A DNA stretch of 56,239 nt, taken from the NCBI RefSeq assembly GCF_003999195.1, contig NZ_RJVR01000103.1, positions 1 through 56,239 of the forward strand, in the 5' to 3' direction. Positions within the stretch are counted from its first letter, which is position 1. Every line of letters starts with the position of its first letter. This document shows, piece after piece, positions 8,983 through 17,440 of the stretch. The notes below the pieces were generated by a model. The model was not told the DNA's origin and made no database searches. It saw only the letters and a program-made list of their open reading frames with translations. Source of the stretch: Streptomyces soli (lineage in GTDB: Bacteria; Actinomycetota; Actinomycetes; Streptomycetales; Streptomycetaceae). The position numbers were made by a program, and so were the translations under genes.

Positions 8983-9704
8983 CACAGCGTCGACGGGCGC
9001 AGTCGCGAGCCGCCATCCACGGAGAGCACGACGCCTGTCGTGAAGCCGGCGCCGATCAGATAGGCGATGGTATCGGCTATGTCCTCGGCATGGCCGACCC
9101 GCCCGGCGGGAGCCGACTTGGCGTAGGCGTCGAAGGTCTGCTGCCGGGCGTCGGCGTCCAGCCAGTCCCACCACGGCGTGTCGATGATGCCCGGCGACAC
9201 CGCGTTGACCCGCGCGGGGGCGAGCTCAACGGCCAGCACTGGCACCATAGCCTCGACGGCCGCGTTGACTGCGGCGAGGCCGGCCGTGCCCGGGATGGCG
9301 GCCCCGGCCGAGCCCGCCGTGACGAAGGTCAGCGATCCGTCGAGCCGGAGCACCTCGAGGGCGGCCTGGGCCGCGATCGTCTGCGCGACCAGCTTGCCCT
9401 CGGCGGCCTCCCGGAGCGCCCCGGCCGGTATCGACCGGAAGGGTCCGGCCGCCGTCGCCCCGGTGGCCGCCAGGACCACGTGATCCACCCGGCCCAGACC
9501 GGCGAAGAAGGCACGCATAGCCTCCTCGTCGCGGGCGTCCACCGCGGCTCCCGAGGCGCCCTCGCCCAGCTTCTCCAGCGCTGCCTGCAGTCGTCCGGCG
9601 TCCCGACCCGTGACGACGACCTCGCGCCCTTCCTTCATTTGTCGCTCGGCGACGGCGAGCCCGATGCCCGAGGTGCCGCCGATGACCACGACCCGCTCAC
9701 TCAT
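8982..9704 (-). CDS. SDR-family protein lacking the usual Tyr-x3-Lys
   Basis: A 240-aa Rossmann-fold protein. VVVIGGTSGIGLAVAE is the cofactor-binding TGxxxGIG motif, VVTGRDAGRL favours NADP(H), and VNAVSPGIIDTPWW matches the classical C-terminal region. Where classical SDRs have YxxxK, this protein reads GLAAVNAAVEAM, with neither Tyr nor Lys. This is known in one SDR subfamily, so reductase activity is not assured. The ATG at 9704 is used; an ATG at 9722 would overlap the inverted repeat. It is divergent from a TetR gene across a shared palindromic promoter and probably repressed by it. Confidence 0.88.
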   Translation of the reverse strand: MSERVVVIGGTSGIGLAVAERQMKEGREVVVTGRDAGRLQAALEKLGEGASGAAVDARDEEAMRAFFAGLGRVDHVVLAATGATAAGPFRSIPAGALREAAEGKLVAQTIAAQAALEVLRLDGSLTFVTAGSAGAAIPGTAGLAAVNAAVEAMVPVLAVELAPARVNAVSPGIIDTPWWDWLDADARQQTFDAYAKSAPAGRVGHAEDIADTIAYLIGAGFTTGVVLSVDGGSRLRPSTL

Positions 9705-9721
9705 TTCCTGCCCCACTCCCA

Positions 9722-9773
9722 TTACAAGACACGGTGACTCGTTAAAATATAATCGAGGCACCGTGTCCTGTAA
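9722..9773. promoter_or_regulatory. Divergent promoter with a 15-bp inverted repeat (TetR operator)
   Basis: TTACAAGACACGGTG (9722-9736) is mirrored by CACCGTGTCCTGTAA (9759-9773), 14 of 15 positions paired. The AT-rich spacer holds a perfect TATAAT (9748-9753) facing the TetR gene and a TATATT-like element facing the SDR gene. A protein on these arms would block both promoters. Confidence 0.75.
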
Positions 9774-9791
9774 AGCCTGTAAGGTGATCCC

Positions 9792-10391
9792 ATGACAGAA
9801 GCGGCGACCCCCCGCGGCAGACCCCGGAGCGAGACGGCGCGGCGCGCCGTGCTCGACGCGGCGCTCGAGTTGTGCCAGCGCGACGGCTTCCAGGCCCTGA
9901 CCGTCAAGGCCATCGCCGAGACCGCCGGGGTAGGCCGGCAGACCGTCTACCGCTGGTGGCCCACAAAGGAGGCCGTCCTCCTGGACGCCCTCCGCGACCT
10001 CGTCCTGCGCGAAGCCGTCCGGCTCGACCCCGACACCGGCGACACGCTGCGCGATGTCCAGAGCCTCCTCGAAGCCACCTTCACCATCACCCACCAGCTC
10101 ACCGGCAAGGCACTCATCGGCCTGATGGCCGAGGCCCAGCACGACCCCGGGCTCTCGGCCCGCCTCCAGGGCACCGTCATCGGCCCCCGCCGACACGCCC
10201 TGCGCGAGATACTCGCCCGCGGCGTGGAGCGCGGCGACCTCAGCGACGCCGAGGTGTCGCTCGACCTCGCCGTCGACTTCGCCTTCGGCACCATGTGGTA
10301 TCGGCTGCTCAGCCATCACGCCCCCGTCGACGCCGGCCTGGCGCGGCAGATCACCGCCGCGCTGCGCAAGCTGCTCAGCCCCGCTCACTGA
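9792..10391 (+). CDS. TetR/AcrR family regulator
   Basis: A 199-aa protein. Residues about 15-60 form the TetR helix-turn-helix (AVLDAALELCQRDGFQALTVKAIAE to VGRQTVYRWWPTKEAVLLDAL), and the C-terminal part is the ligand and dimer domain. AGGTGAT precedes the ATG at 9792 by about 5 nt. It is divergent from the SDR gene and probably controls it and itself through the 9722-9773 palindrome. Its 3' end overlaps the convergent NmrA-like gene by 17 bp. The inducer is unknown; an SDR substrate such as an aldehyde or ketone is a guess. Confidence 0.93.
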   Translation: MTEAATPRGRPRSETARRAVLDAALELCQRDGFQALTVKAIAETAGVGRQTVYRWWPTKEAVLLDALRDLVLREAVRLDPDTGDTLRDVQSLLEATFTITHQLTGKALIGLMAEAQHDPGLSARLQGTVIGPRRHALREILARGVERGDLSDAEVSLDLAVDFAFGTMWYRLLSHHAPVDAGLARQITAALRKLLSPAH

Positions 10392-11250
10392 CCTGCCCGG
10401 TCAGCATTCCCTTCAAAGCTGCCCGGTCACCGGCCTGCGCCGCTCCGTACGTACGATCCCCGAGCGGCGCGGCAGCCAGGAAGTCGTCGAAGCCGCGCCG
10501 CCCGACCGAACCGCCCTCGCGCACCAGCAGCCCGCCGGCCCGCAGCGCCTTCATCGCCTTGCCCGGCAGCGGAAGCGGCAACACAGAGCGGCGCCGACCC
10601 GAGGCCCGTAGAACCGCCCGCACCAAGTCCGCTCCGCTCCACACCTTCGGGCCGCCGAGGTCCGGGGCCCGGCCGACCGGCTCCCCCAGCGCCAGTTCCG
10701 CGAGCCGGTCAGCGACCTCCCCGACCTCGACCGACTGGACGAGCGCCCCCGAGGGCACCGGTACGACGGGCAGCCGGGCGAGCTGCTGGACCCCCGCCAG
10801 CACCAGGTCGTGGAACTGCGTGGCCCGCAGGACCGTGTACGGCAGGCCCGAGGTCTGGAGCAGCCGTTCCGCCGCCAGCTTCGCCTTGTAGTAGCCGACC
10901 GGCACCAGGTCGATCCCCACGATCGACACATGGACCACATGCGGCGAACCGGCCGCCTGGGCCGCCTCGACCAGGTGACGGGTGGCCGTCTCATCGGTCT
11001 TCCCGGCGCCCTTGGTGTCGCTGGCGCAGTTCACCACCACACCGACCCCGTCGAGCGCCTCGGCAAGACCGGCCCCCGTCGCCAGGTCACCGACCGCCCA
11101 CTCGGCCTTCTCGGGGGTGTTCGCCGCCCGCTGCGGCCGGCGGCTCAGCACCCGCACCGGCCGCCCCGTGTCTAGCAGCCTTCGCACCACCGCGGCCCCC
11201 AGCACACCACTGCCGCCGGTCACCAGAATCGTCTCGCTGACCATGGTCAT
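10375..11250 (-). CDS. NmrA-like NAD(P)-binding protein (atypical SDR)
   Basis: A 291-aa protein with an N-terminal Rossmann motif ILVTGGSGVLGAAVVRRLLD and RVLSRRPQR, which suggests NADP(H) binding. VHVSIVGIDLVPVGYYKAKLAAERLLQ contains the S...YxxxK arrangement of atypical SDRs, and GLPYTVLRATQFHD is typical of the NmrA/TMR group. Members are either reductases or redox-sensing regulators. The ATG at 11250 has AGGAA 5-6 nt upstream. It is convergent with, and overlaps, the TetR gene. Confidence 0.9.
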   Translation of the reverse strand: MTMVSETILVTGGSGVLGAAVVRRLLDTGRPVRVLSRRPQRAANTPEKAEWAVGDLATGAGLAEALDGVGVVVNCASDTKGAGKTDETATRHLVEAAQAAGSPHVVHVSIVGIDLVPVGYYKAKLAAERLLQTSGLPYTVLRATQFHDLVLAGVQQLARLPVVPVPSGALVQSVEVGEVADRLAELALGEPVGRAPDLGGPKVWSGADLVRAVLRASGRRRSVLPLPLPGKAMKALRAGGLLVREGGSVGRRGFDDFLAAAPLGDRTYGAAQAGDRAALKGMLTGQVSERG

Positions 11251-11268
11251 GACGTTCCTATCCCTTCC

Positions 11269-11296
11269 CGCCGATCGCCGATCGCCGATCGCCGAT
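11269..11296. repeat. Short tandem repeat, four copies of CGCCGAT
   Basis: Four perfect head-to-tail 7-bp units lie 18 nt upstream of the NmrA-like start codon, in its probable 5' leader. Copy number could vary between strains. Confidence 0.85.
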
Positions 11297-11376
11297 CTCT
11301 CAGGGATGACCGGACAGCCGCCGCGGTTGTGACATCCGGCTACCCAGCCCGCTCAGGGCCACGCCGGGACCGCGCG

Positions 11377-11982
11377 TCACACCGTCCAGACCTGCACGAC
11401 GTCCACCACGTCGCCTGCCACGGCCAGCACATCCGCCTCCAGATCGGCCCGTTCCGACAGCCGCGCCACCGGTCCTTCCCGGTACTTGGCGCGCTCGGTG
11501 GCCGTGTCCCACATCGACAGCACGAGAAAGTCGCCGTCGGGCCCCTGCGCGAAGACCCCGCGCAACATCCCCGGCGACCCCGCCATCGCCGGATTCCACA
11601 CCTTCTCCTGCATGAGCGTGAAGTGCTCAGTCCGGTCCGGCCGCACCTTGCAGTGCATCAAACGCAGCACGTCGGTGTCGGCGAAGCGCGCCCGGAAGCC
11701 GACCTTCACATCCAGCCGGTGCTCGAAGAGCTTCACGCCCAGGCTCTCGTACGTCCCTTCCTGCGCGGCGGCGAGCCGGTCGTGGGAGCCCGCCATGAAG
11801 GCGTCGTGGTAGGCCCGCGTGTCCCAGATGGAGAACAGATGAGCCACTCCGGGCTGTCCCCGGCTCCACCCGCCGCCCTGTCCCCGGAACCCCGGCTCAC
11901 CCAGCAGCCCCGCCCACTTCCGCTGCCCTCGTTCGAACCCCGCCCGGTCGATGACGCCGCAGCGAATCCACTTCACCAGCAC
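11377..11982 (-). CDS. DUF4937-type / dimeric alpha-beta barrel-like protein
   Basis: A 201-aa protein with two similar halves. The first has MLVKWIRCGVIDRAGFERGQRKW and HLFSIWDTRAYHDAFM; the second has LMHCKVRPDRTEHFTLMQEKVW and LVLSMWDTATERAKYR. This is the duplicated ABM-like barrel of the YdbC/DUF4937 family. Many barrel proteins of this size are monooxygenases or stress proteins, but no catalytic set is established here. It probably has its own promoter; neighbours give no functional clue. Confidence 0.8.
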   Translation of the reverse strand: MLVKWIRCGVIDRAGFERGQRKWAGLLGEPGFRGQGGGWSRGQPGVAHLFSIWDTRAYHDAFMAGSHDRLAAAQEGTYESLGVKLFEHRLDVKVGFRARFADTDVLRLMHCKVRPDRTEHFTLMQEKVWNPAMAGSPGMLRGVFAQGPDGDFLVLSMWDTATERAKYREGPVARLSERADLEADVLAVAGDVVDVVQVWTV

Positions 11983-12068
11983 CGCGCCATCCTATGGCCC
12001 ACCAGCAGTCCTTCCGCCCCGGAGGACCCGTCAACTCCCCTTCCGGGTAAAGGAATACGATCCACTCC

Positions 12069-12473
12069 ATGGACGCCCTGTATCCACGCCTGCTCGTCGA
12101 CGACTTCGAGTCCGCAGCCCGCTTCTGGACGGCCGCGCTGCGCGACCTTCTCTCCATCGATCCGGTCAAGGTCCTGCCCGAGGCCGGATACGCCAACTGG
12201 GACCTGAACGGCGAGGCCGTCCTCGTCCTCTACACCCGCCGGAACATCGCGATGACCATCGGCACCGACGTCCTCCCCGCGCGAGCCGCCGCTCAGGACG
12301 GCGCCATGCTCGTCTTCCGCGTGGCCGACGTCGACGCCGCCGCCCGCCTGCTCGCGACCCACGGCGCCGACGTCCTCGCCGAGCCCCAGGACCGCCCCGA
12401 CTGGGGCCCTGGCCTGCGCACCGCACACCTGCGCACGCCGGACGGCACGCTCGTCGAGCTGCAGTCGTACTGA
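12069..12473 (+). CDS. VOC-family (glyoxalase/bleomycin-resistance fold) protein
   Basis: A 134-aa protein with the paired beta-alpha-beta-beta-beta units of the vicinal-oxygen-chelate fold: LYPRLLVDDFESAARFWTAALR at the N-terminus and FRVADVDAAARLLATHGADVLAEP in the second half, ending in LRTPDGTLVELQSY. Members act as dioxygenases, isomerases, glyoxalases or drug-binding proteins; metal ligands cannot be assigned with certainty here. A strong shared terminator follows its stop. Confidence 0.9.
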   Translation: MDALYPRLLVDDFESAARFWTAALRDLLSIDPVKVLPEAGYANWDLNGEAVLVLYTRRNIAMTIGTDVLPARAAAQDGAMLVFRVADVDAAARLLATHGADVLAEPQDRPDWGPGLRTAHLRTPDGTLVELQSY

Positions 12474-12481
12474 AAGGACGA

Positions 12482-12512
12482 AAGGGGCGCCGACCCAAGG
12501 CCGGCGCCCCTT
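12482..12512. terminator. Bidirectional hairpin between VOC gene and nrdJ
   Basis: GGGGCGCCG (12484-12492) pairs with CGGCGCCCC (12502-12510), with flanking AA and TT extending the stem to 11 bp. It sits between two converging genes, so it likely ends both transcripts. Confidence 0.8.
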
Positions 12513-12528
12513 CAGTTCAGCTCAGCGG

Positions 12529-15420
12529 TCAGCTGCAACCGCTGGTGGAGCCGCAGCCCTCGCACAGGTAGCAGCTGCCTGCGCGGCGCATCTTGGTGCC
12601 GCACGAGAAGCACAGCGGCGCGTCGGCGTTGAGGCCGAGCTGGATCTCCATGAGCTCCGTGGAGTTGTGCGCGGCCTTCGGCGCGGGCACCGCGGCGACC
12701 GGCTTGGGTGCGACCGGGGCCGGCTTGGGGGCCTCGGCCTGGCGGGGCGCGGACTGGGCGAGCCCCTCGACGTCGACGTCCTCGGCGGAGGGCTCGTACG
12801 AACCCGTGTCGAGGTGGCGCTGACGCTCGCCGGCGGAGTGGATGCCGAGGGCGGAGCGGGTCTCGAAGGGCAGGAAGTCCAGCGCCAGGCGGCGGAAGAT
12901 GTAGTCGACGATCGACTGGGCCATCCGCACGTCCGGGTCGTCGGTCAGACCGGCCGGCTCGAAGCGCATGTTGGTGAACTTCGAGACGTACGTCTCCAGG
13001 GGGACGCCGTACTGCAGACCGACCGAGACGGCGATGGAGAAGGCGTCCATCATGCCCGCGAGGGTCGAGCCCTGCTTGGACATCTTGAGGAAGACCTCAC
13101 CGAGACCGTCGTCCGGGTAGGAGTTGGCGGTCATGTAGCCCTCCGCGCCGCCCACCGTGAAGGAGGTGGTCAGGCCGGGACGGCCCTTGGGGAGACGCTT
13201 GCGGACCGGGCGGTACTCGACGACCTTCTCGACCGCGGCCGCCACGGGGGCGGGCTCCTCGGCCTTGGCCGCCTCCTTCTTCTTCGCGGAGAGCGGCTGG
13301 CCGACCTTGCAGTTGTCGCGGTAGATCGCGAGCGCCTTCAGGCCGAGCTTCCAGCCCTCGTAGTAGACCTCCTCGACCTCCTCGACGGTGGCCGATTCCG
13401 GCAGGTTCACGGTCTTGGAGATCGCGCCGGACAGGAACGGCTGGGCCGCGGCCATCATGCGCACGTGGCCCATGGCGGAGATCGCGCGCTCGCCCATGGC
13501 GCAGTCGAAGACCTCGTAGTGCTCGTGCTTGAGGCCGGGGGCGTCGATGACATTGCCGTGCTCGGCGATGTGGGCGACGATCGCCTCGACCTGCTCCTGC
13601 TGGTAGCCGAGGCGGGTCAGGGCCTGCGGGACCGTGCCGTTGACGATCTGCATGGAGCCGCCGCCGACGAGCTTCTTGAACTTGACCAGGGCCAGGTCCG
13701 GCTCGACGCCCGTGGTGTCGCAGTCCATCATCAGGCCGATGGTGCCGGTGGGCGCGAGGACGGACGCCTGGGCGTTACGGAAACCGTTCTTCTCGCCGAG
13801 GCGCAGCACGTCCTGCCAGGCCTCCGTGGCGGCGGCCCACACCGGGGTGTCCAGGTCGTCCATGCGCTTGGCGGTGCCGTTGGCGTCCGAGTGCTGCTTC
13901 ATGACGCGCTTGTGGGCGTCGGCGTTGCGGGCGTAGCCGTCGTACGCGCCGACGACGGCGGCGAGCTCGGCGGAGCGCTTGTACGAGGTACCGGTCATCA
14001 GGGAGGTGATGGCACCGGCGAGGGAGCGGCCGCCGTCGGAGTCGTAGGCGTGGCCGGTGGCCATCAGCAGGGCGCCGAGGTTGGCGTAGCCGATGCCGAG
14101 CTGGCGGAAGGCGCGGGTGGTCTCGCCGATCTTCTCGGTGGGGAAGTCGGCGAAGCAGATGGAGATGTCCATCGCGGTGATGACCAGCTCGACGACCTTG
14201 GCGAAGCGCACGGCGTCGAAGCGCTGGTTGCCCTGGCCGTCGTCGTCGAGGAACTTCATCAGGTTGAGTGAGGCGAGGTTGCAGGACGAGTTGTCCAGGT
14301 GCATGTACTCGCTGCAGGGGTTGGACGCGGTGATGCGGCCGGTCTCCGGCGAGGTGTGCCAGTGGTTGATCGTGTCGTCGTACTGGATGCCCGGGTCGGC
14401 GCAGGCCCAGGCGGCCTCGGCCAGCCGACGGAACAGGCCCCTGGCGTCGACCTCCTCGATGACCTCACCGGTCATGCGGGCGCGCAGGCCGAACTTCGAG
14501 TCCTTTTCGTACGCCTTCATGAACTCGTCGTTGACGCGGACCGAGTTGTTGGCGTTCTGGTACTGGACGGACGTGATGTCGTCGCCGCCCAGGTCCATGT
14601 CGAAGCCCGCGTCGCGCAGGGCACGGATCTTCTCCTCCTCCTTCACCTTGGTCTCGATGAAGGCCTCGACGTCCGGGTGGTCGACGTCCAGGACGACCAT
14701 TTTGGCGGCGCGGCGGGTGGCGCCGCCCGACTTGATCGTTCCTGCGGAGGCGTCGGCGCCGCGCATGAAGGAGACCGGGCCGGAGGCGTTGCCGCCGGAG
14801 GAGAGCAGCTCCTTGGAGGAGCGGATACGGGAGAGGTTCAGGCCGGCGCCGGAGCCGCCCTTGAAGATCATCCCCTCTTCCTTGTACCAGTCGAGGATCG
14901 ACTCCATGGAGTCGTCGACGGAGAGGATGAAGCAGGCGGAGACCTGCTGGGGCTGGGCGGTGCCGACGTTGAACCAGACCGGCGAGTTGAAGCTGAAGAC
15001 CTGGTGGAGGAGGGCGTACGCCAGCTCGTGGTCGAAGATCTCGGCGTCGGCGGGGGACGCGAAGTAGCCGTTGTCCTCACCGGCCTTGCGGTAGGTCTTG
15101 ACCACGCGGTCGATGAGCTGCCGGAGGCTGCTCTCGCGCTGCGGGGAGCCGACGGCGCCGCGGAAGTACTTGCTGGTGACGATGTTGACCGCGTTCACCG
15201 ACCAGAAGTCGGGGAACTCGACGCCACGCTGCTCGAAGTTGATCGAGCCGTCGCGCCAGTTGGTCATGACGACGTCCCGCCGCTCCCAGACCACCTCGTC
15301 GTAGGGGTGCGTCCCCGGAGTGGTGTGGATTCGCTCGATGCGCAGGCCCTTGTTCGCCGCAGCCGCCTTGCCGGCCTTGACGCGGGAACCTCGTGCCGGG
15401 CCGCTCGTCGTCTCTGTCAT
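12529..15420 (-). CDS. nrdJ: Vitamin B12-dependent (class II) ribonucleotide reductase
   Basis: A 963-aa enzyme that reduces ribonucleotides to deoxyribonucleotides using adenosylcobalamin, so it works with or without oxygen. Visible marks are SFNSPVWFN and VSACFILSVDDS (substrate-site Cys), FKGGSGAGLNLSRIR, NPCSEYMHLDNSSCNLASLN (active-site region) and LAPTGTIGLMMDCDT. The C-terminal Cys-rich tail CFSCGTKMRRAGSCYLCEG probably holds zinc or relays thiols. The ATG at 15420 follows GGGAGGCGG; the longer frame upstream is not needed. It is the second gene of the nrdR-nrdJ operon, 121 nt after nrdR, and should be repressed by NrdR. I looked for a cobalamin riboswitch near it and saw none. Confidence 0.98.
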   Translation of the reverse strand: MTETTSGPARGSRVKAGKAAAANKGLRIERIHTTPGTHPYDEVVWERRDVVMTNWRDGSINFEQRGVEFPDFWSVNAVNIVTSKYFRGAVGSPQRESSLRQLIDRVVKTYRKAGEDNGYFASPADAEIFDHELAYALLHQVFSFNSPVWFNVGTAQPQQVSACFILSVDDSMESILDWYKEEGMIFKGGSGAGLNLSRIRSSKELLSSGGNASGPVSFMRGADASAGTIKSGGATRRAAKMVVLDVDHPDVEAFIETKVKEEEKIRALRDAGFDMDLGGDDITSVQYQNANNSVRVNDEFMKAYEKDSKFGLRARMTGEVIEEVDARGLFRRLAEAAWACADPGIQYDDTINHWHTSPETGRITASNPCSEYMHLDNSSCNLASLNLMKFLDDDGQGNQRFDAVRFAKVVELVITAMDISICFADFPTEKIGETTRAFRQLGIGYANLGALLMATGHAYDSDGGRSLAGAITSLMTGTSYKRSAELAAVVGAYDGYARNADAHKRVMKQHSDANGTAKRMDDLDTPVWAAATEAWQDVLRLGEKNGFRNAQASVLAPTGTIGLMMDCDTTGVEPDLALVKFKKLVGGGSMQIVNGTVPQALTRLGYQQEQVEAIVAHIAEHGNVIDAPGLKHEHYEVFDCAMGERAISAMGHVRMMAAAQPFLSGAISKTVNLPESATVEEVEEVYYEGWKLGLKALAIYRDNCKVGQPLSAKKKEAAKAEEPAPVAAAVEKVVEYRPVRKRLPKGRPGLTTSFTVGGAEGYMTANSYPDDGLGEVFLKMSKQGSTLAGMMDAFSIAVSVGLQYGVPLETYVSKFTNMRFEPAGLTDDPDVRMAQSIVDYIFRRLALDFLPFETRSALGIHSAGERQRHLDTGSYEPSAEDVDVEGLAQSAPRQAEAPKPAPVAPKPVAAVPAPKAAHNSTELMEIQLGLNADAPLCFSCGTKMRRAGSCYLCEGCGSTSGCS

Positions 15421-15541
15421 GTGCCGCCTCCCAATACAGGCAAAACGCCTTGAACCGCCGCGGTCTTCCCCGCTGCACGGTGTTGTCTGCCGCCGGAGCA
15501 CCCCCAGGTGCCCCGGCAAATCTCTGGTTGCCCGCCGCCGG

Positions 15542-16057
15542 TCAGTCGGCGGCGTGGGCGGGAGCGGGGACGTCCATGTCCTCGTCGGGCCCTGGGGTGT
15601 CGTCCGTTGGCCGCTGCTCACGGCGCAGCTCCGCAACGGCCGCCTCGAAGTCGTCCAGCGAGTCGAAGGCGCGGTAGACCGAGGCGAAGCGCAGATAAGC
15701 GACCAGGTCGAGGTCCTGCAGCGGGCCGAGTATCGCGAGTCCGACGTCGTGGGTGGTCAGCTCGGCGCTGCCGGTCGCGCGCACCGCCTCCTCGACGCGC
15801 TGCCCCAGCTGGGCGAGTGCGTCCTCGGTGACGGGGCGGCCCTGGCAGGCCTTGCGGACGCCGGCGATGACCTTGTTACGGCTGAAGGGTTCGGTGACCC
15901 CGCTGCGCTTGATGACCATCAGCGAGGCCGTCTCCACGGTGGTGAAGCGGCGACCGCAGTCGGGACACTGCCGGCGGCGGCGGATCGAGGTGCCGTCATC
16001 GGTGGTCCGGCTGTCGACGACGCGGCTGTCCGGGTGCCTGCAGAAGGGGCAGTGCAT
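15542..16057 (-). CDS. nrdR: Transcriptional repressor NrdR
   Basis: A 171-aa regulator of ribonucleotide reductase genes. The N-terminal zinc ribbon has C3, C6, C31 and C34 (MHCPFC and QCPDCGRR). The central ATP-cone (about 49-139, [22 protein letters not shown]) senses ATP and dATP. The C-terminal tail is acidic and disordered. It is first in the operon with nrdJ. Two NrdR-box-like repeats lie upstream at 16179-16226, so the operon is probably autoregulated. Confidence 0.97.
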   Translation of the reverse strand: MHCPFCRHPDSRVVDSRTTDDGTSIRRRRQCPDCGRRFTTVETASLMVIKRSGVTEPFSRNKVIAGVRKACQGRPVTEDALAQLGQRVEEAVRATGSAELTTHDVGLAILGPLQDLDLVAYLRFASVYRAFDSLDDFEAAVAELRREQRPTDDTPGPDEDMDVPAPAHAAD

Positions 16058-16178
16058 GTGACTCCTTCTCCCTTCTCACCCTCGGTGAGCGCACGGCAAC
16101 AATGCCCGCAGAGCCCTTTCCGGGCCCCGCGAAGCTGTCACAAGCATAGGCGATTCCGCAGGCCGATGAGACCCCGAA

Positions 16179-16226
16179 CCACTACTTGTGGGTGAGCGAC
16201 ATGTATGTAACCACTAGATCTGGTGG
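16179..16226. promoter_or_regulatory. Pair of NrdR boxes upstream of nrdRJ
   Basis: CCACTAGATCTGGTGG (16211-16226) and CCACTACTTGTGGGTG (16179-16194) match at 11 of 16 positions and start 32 bp apart, about three helical turns. NrdR boxes are known as 16-bp partial palindromes in pairs with this spacing. They lie 122-169 bp upstream of the nrdR start. Confidence 0.75.
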
Positions 16227-16464
16227 CTCGATGCCCAATGCCAGGAACCGCGTGTCGCGGCGCGCCGACCGGCGGGAGCCTACGCGAAGGTGCGCCCGAC
16301 GCGTGAGGCGGGGCGGGGCTGACACACTGGGTACACCTGGCGTCACGGTGCGCTCATAGTGGCCACTTCGCGGCGGAGCGATGGACATCCGTGATTAATC
16401 GAATCTACTTTCGATCTATACACCCAATACCTTGATCGCGTCAGCCGATCTGCACAAATTCACT

Positions 16465-16478
16465 CGAACGTGTGTTTG
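16465..16478. promoter_or_regulatory. SOS (LexA) box of lexA
   Basis: CGAACGTGTGTTTG matches the actinobacterial LexA operator (CGAAC-N4-GTTCG) except for the T at position 13. It lies 62 bp upstream of the lexA start. The rest of the 483-nt nrdR-lexA intergenic region shows no coding signal. Confidence 0.85.
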
Positions 16479-16540
16479 GCGCAACCTTTCGAAAGCAACT
16501 ACCGTTGTCGTACTAGGGAGAACACTCGAGAGGGGCCGCC

Positions 16541-17311
16541 GTGACCACCACCGCAAGCAGCGCCACACTGACCGCCCAGGACCGCTCCCAGGACCGGCTA
16601 CGCCCGATGGACGCGATGACTGACGACACGCCCAAGCCCGCACGCTCGCTTCCCGGCCGACCTCCGGGAATCCGGGCGGACAGCTCCGGACTGACCGACC
16701 GACAGCGCCGGGTCATCGAGGTGATCCGGGATTCTGTCCAGCGCCGCGGCTACCCGCCGTCCATGCGCGAGATCGGGCAGGCGGTCGGGCTCTCCAGCAC
16801 CTCGTCGGTGGCTCACCAGCTGATGGCCCTGGAGCGGAAGGGATTCCTTCGCCGGGACCCGCACCGCCCGCGCGCCTACGAAGTGCGCGGATCGGACTCG
16901 ACGTCGGTGCAGCCCACCGACACCGCCGGCAAACCCTCGGCGTCGTACGTGCCGCTGGTCGGCCGGATCGCGGCCGGTGGCCCGATCCTGGCCGAGGAAT
17001 CGGTGGAGGACGTCTTCCCGCTGCCGCGTCAGCTGGTCGGCGACGGCGAGCTGTTCGTGCTCAAGGTCGTCGGTGACTCGATGACCGAGGCGGCCATCGT
17101 GGACGGCGACTGGGTCACCGTGCGCCGTCAGCCGGTCGCCGAGAACGGCGACATCGTTGCAGCCATGCTCGACGGCGAAGCCACCGTCAAGCGGTTCAAG
17201 CGCGAGGACGGCCATGTGTGGCTGATGCCGCACAACGCCGCCTACCAGCCCATCCCCGGCGACGAGGCGACCATCCTCGGCAAGGTGGTGGCCGTGCTGC
17301 GCCGGGTCTGA
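16541..17311 (+). CDS. lexA: SOS repressor LexA
   Basis: A 256-aa repressor and self-cleaving protease. A 48-residue N-terminal extension precedes the winged helix ([20 protein letters not shown] to [22 protein letters not shown]). The cleavage site is A145-G146 in GRIAAGGP; the catalytic dyad is S180 (VGDSM) and K217 (ATVKRF). RecA filament would trigger cleavage after DNA damage and release recA and its own gene, both of which carry LexA boxes in this window. The GTG at 16541 follows GAGGGG; a later ATG at the start of MDAMTDD is also possible. Confidence 0.97.
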   Translation: MTTTASSATLTAQDRSQDRLRPMDAMTDDTPKPARSLPGRPPGIRADSSGLTDRQRRVIEVIRDSVQRRGYPPSMREIGQAVGLSSTSSVAHQLMALERKGFLRRDPHRPRAYEVRGSDSTSVQPTDTAGKPSASYVPLVGRIAAGGPILAEESVEDVFPLPRQLVGDGELFVLKVVGDSMTEAAIVDGDWVTVRRQPVAENGDIVAAMLDGEATVKRFKREDGHVWLMPHNAAYQPIPGDEATILGKVVAVLRRV

Positions 17312-17333
17312 CCACGACCCCGCCCTAGTACCG

Positions 17334-17372
17334 GGCCCCGGAACCACTGCGCCGGTTCCGGGGCCTACTTTT
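17334..17372 (+). terminator. Intrinsic terminator of lexA
   Basis: GGCCCCGGAACC (17334-17345) and GGTTCCGGGGCC (17354-17365) form a perfect 12-bp stem with an 8-nt loop, followed by TACTTTT. It separates lexA from the convergent helicase gene. Confidence 0.9.
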
Positions 17373-17440
17373 GCGGCTAGGCGCCGCCGCTGTCGCGGCA
17401 GGGGTTGCTCGCCCTTGGGGTTCTCAATTGATGGTGGTGG

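Noticed and set aside
12667..14271. 534-codon open frame opposite nrdJ
   Set aside because: NrdJ on the other strand is unmistakable; the antisense product is a low-complexity Gly/Val/Asp-rich shadow.
15421..15541. Possible cobalamin riboswitch before nrdJ
   Set aside because: nrdJ uses B12, so I looked here and in 16058-16540 for a B12 box with flanking stems. Only an isolated GCCACT occurs near 16360, without the expected helices.
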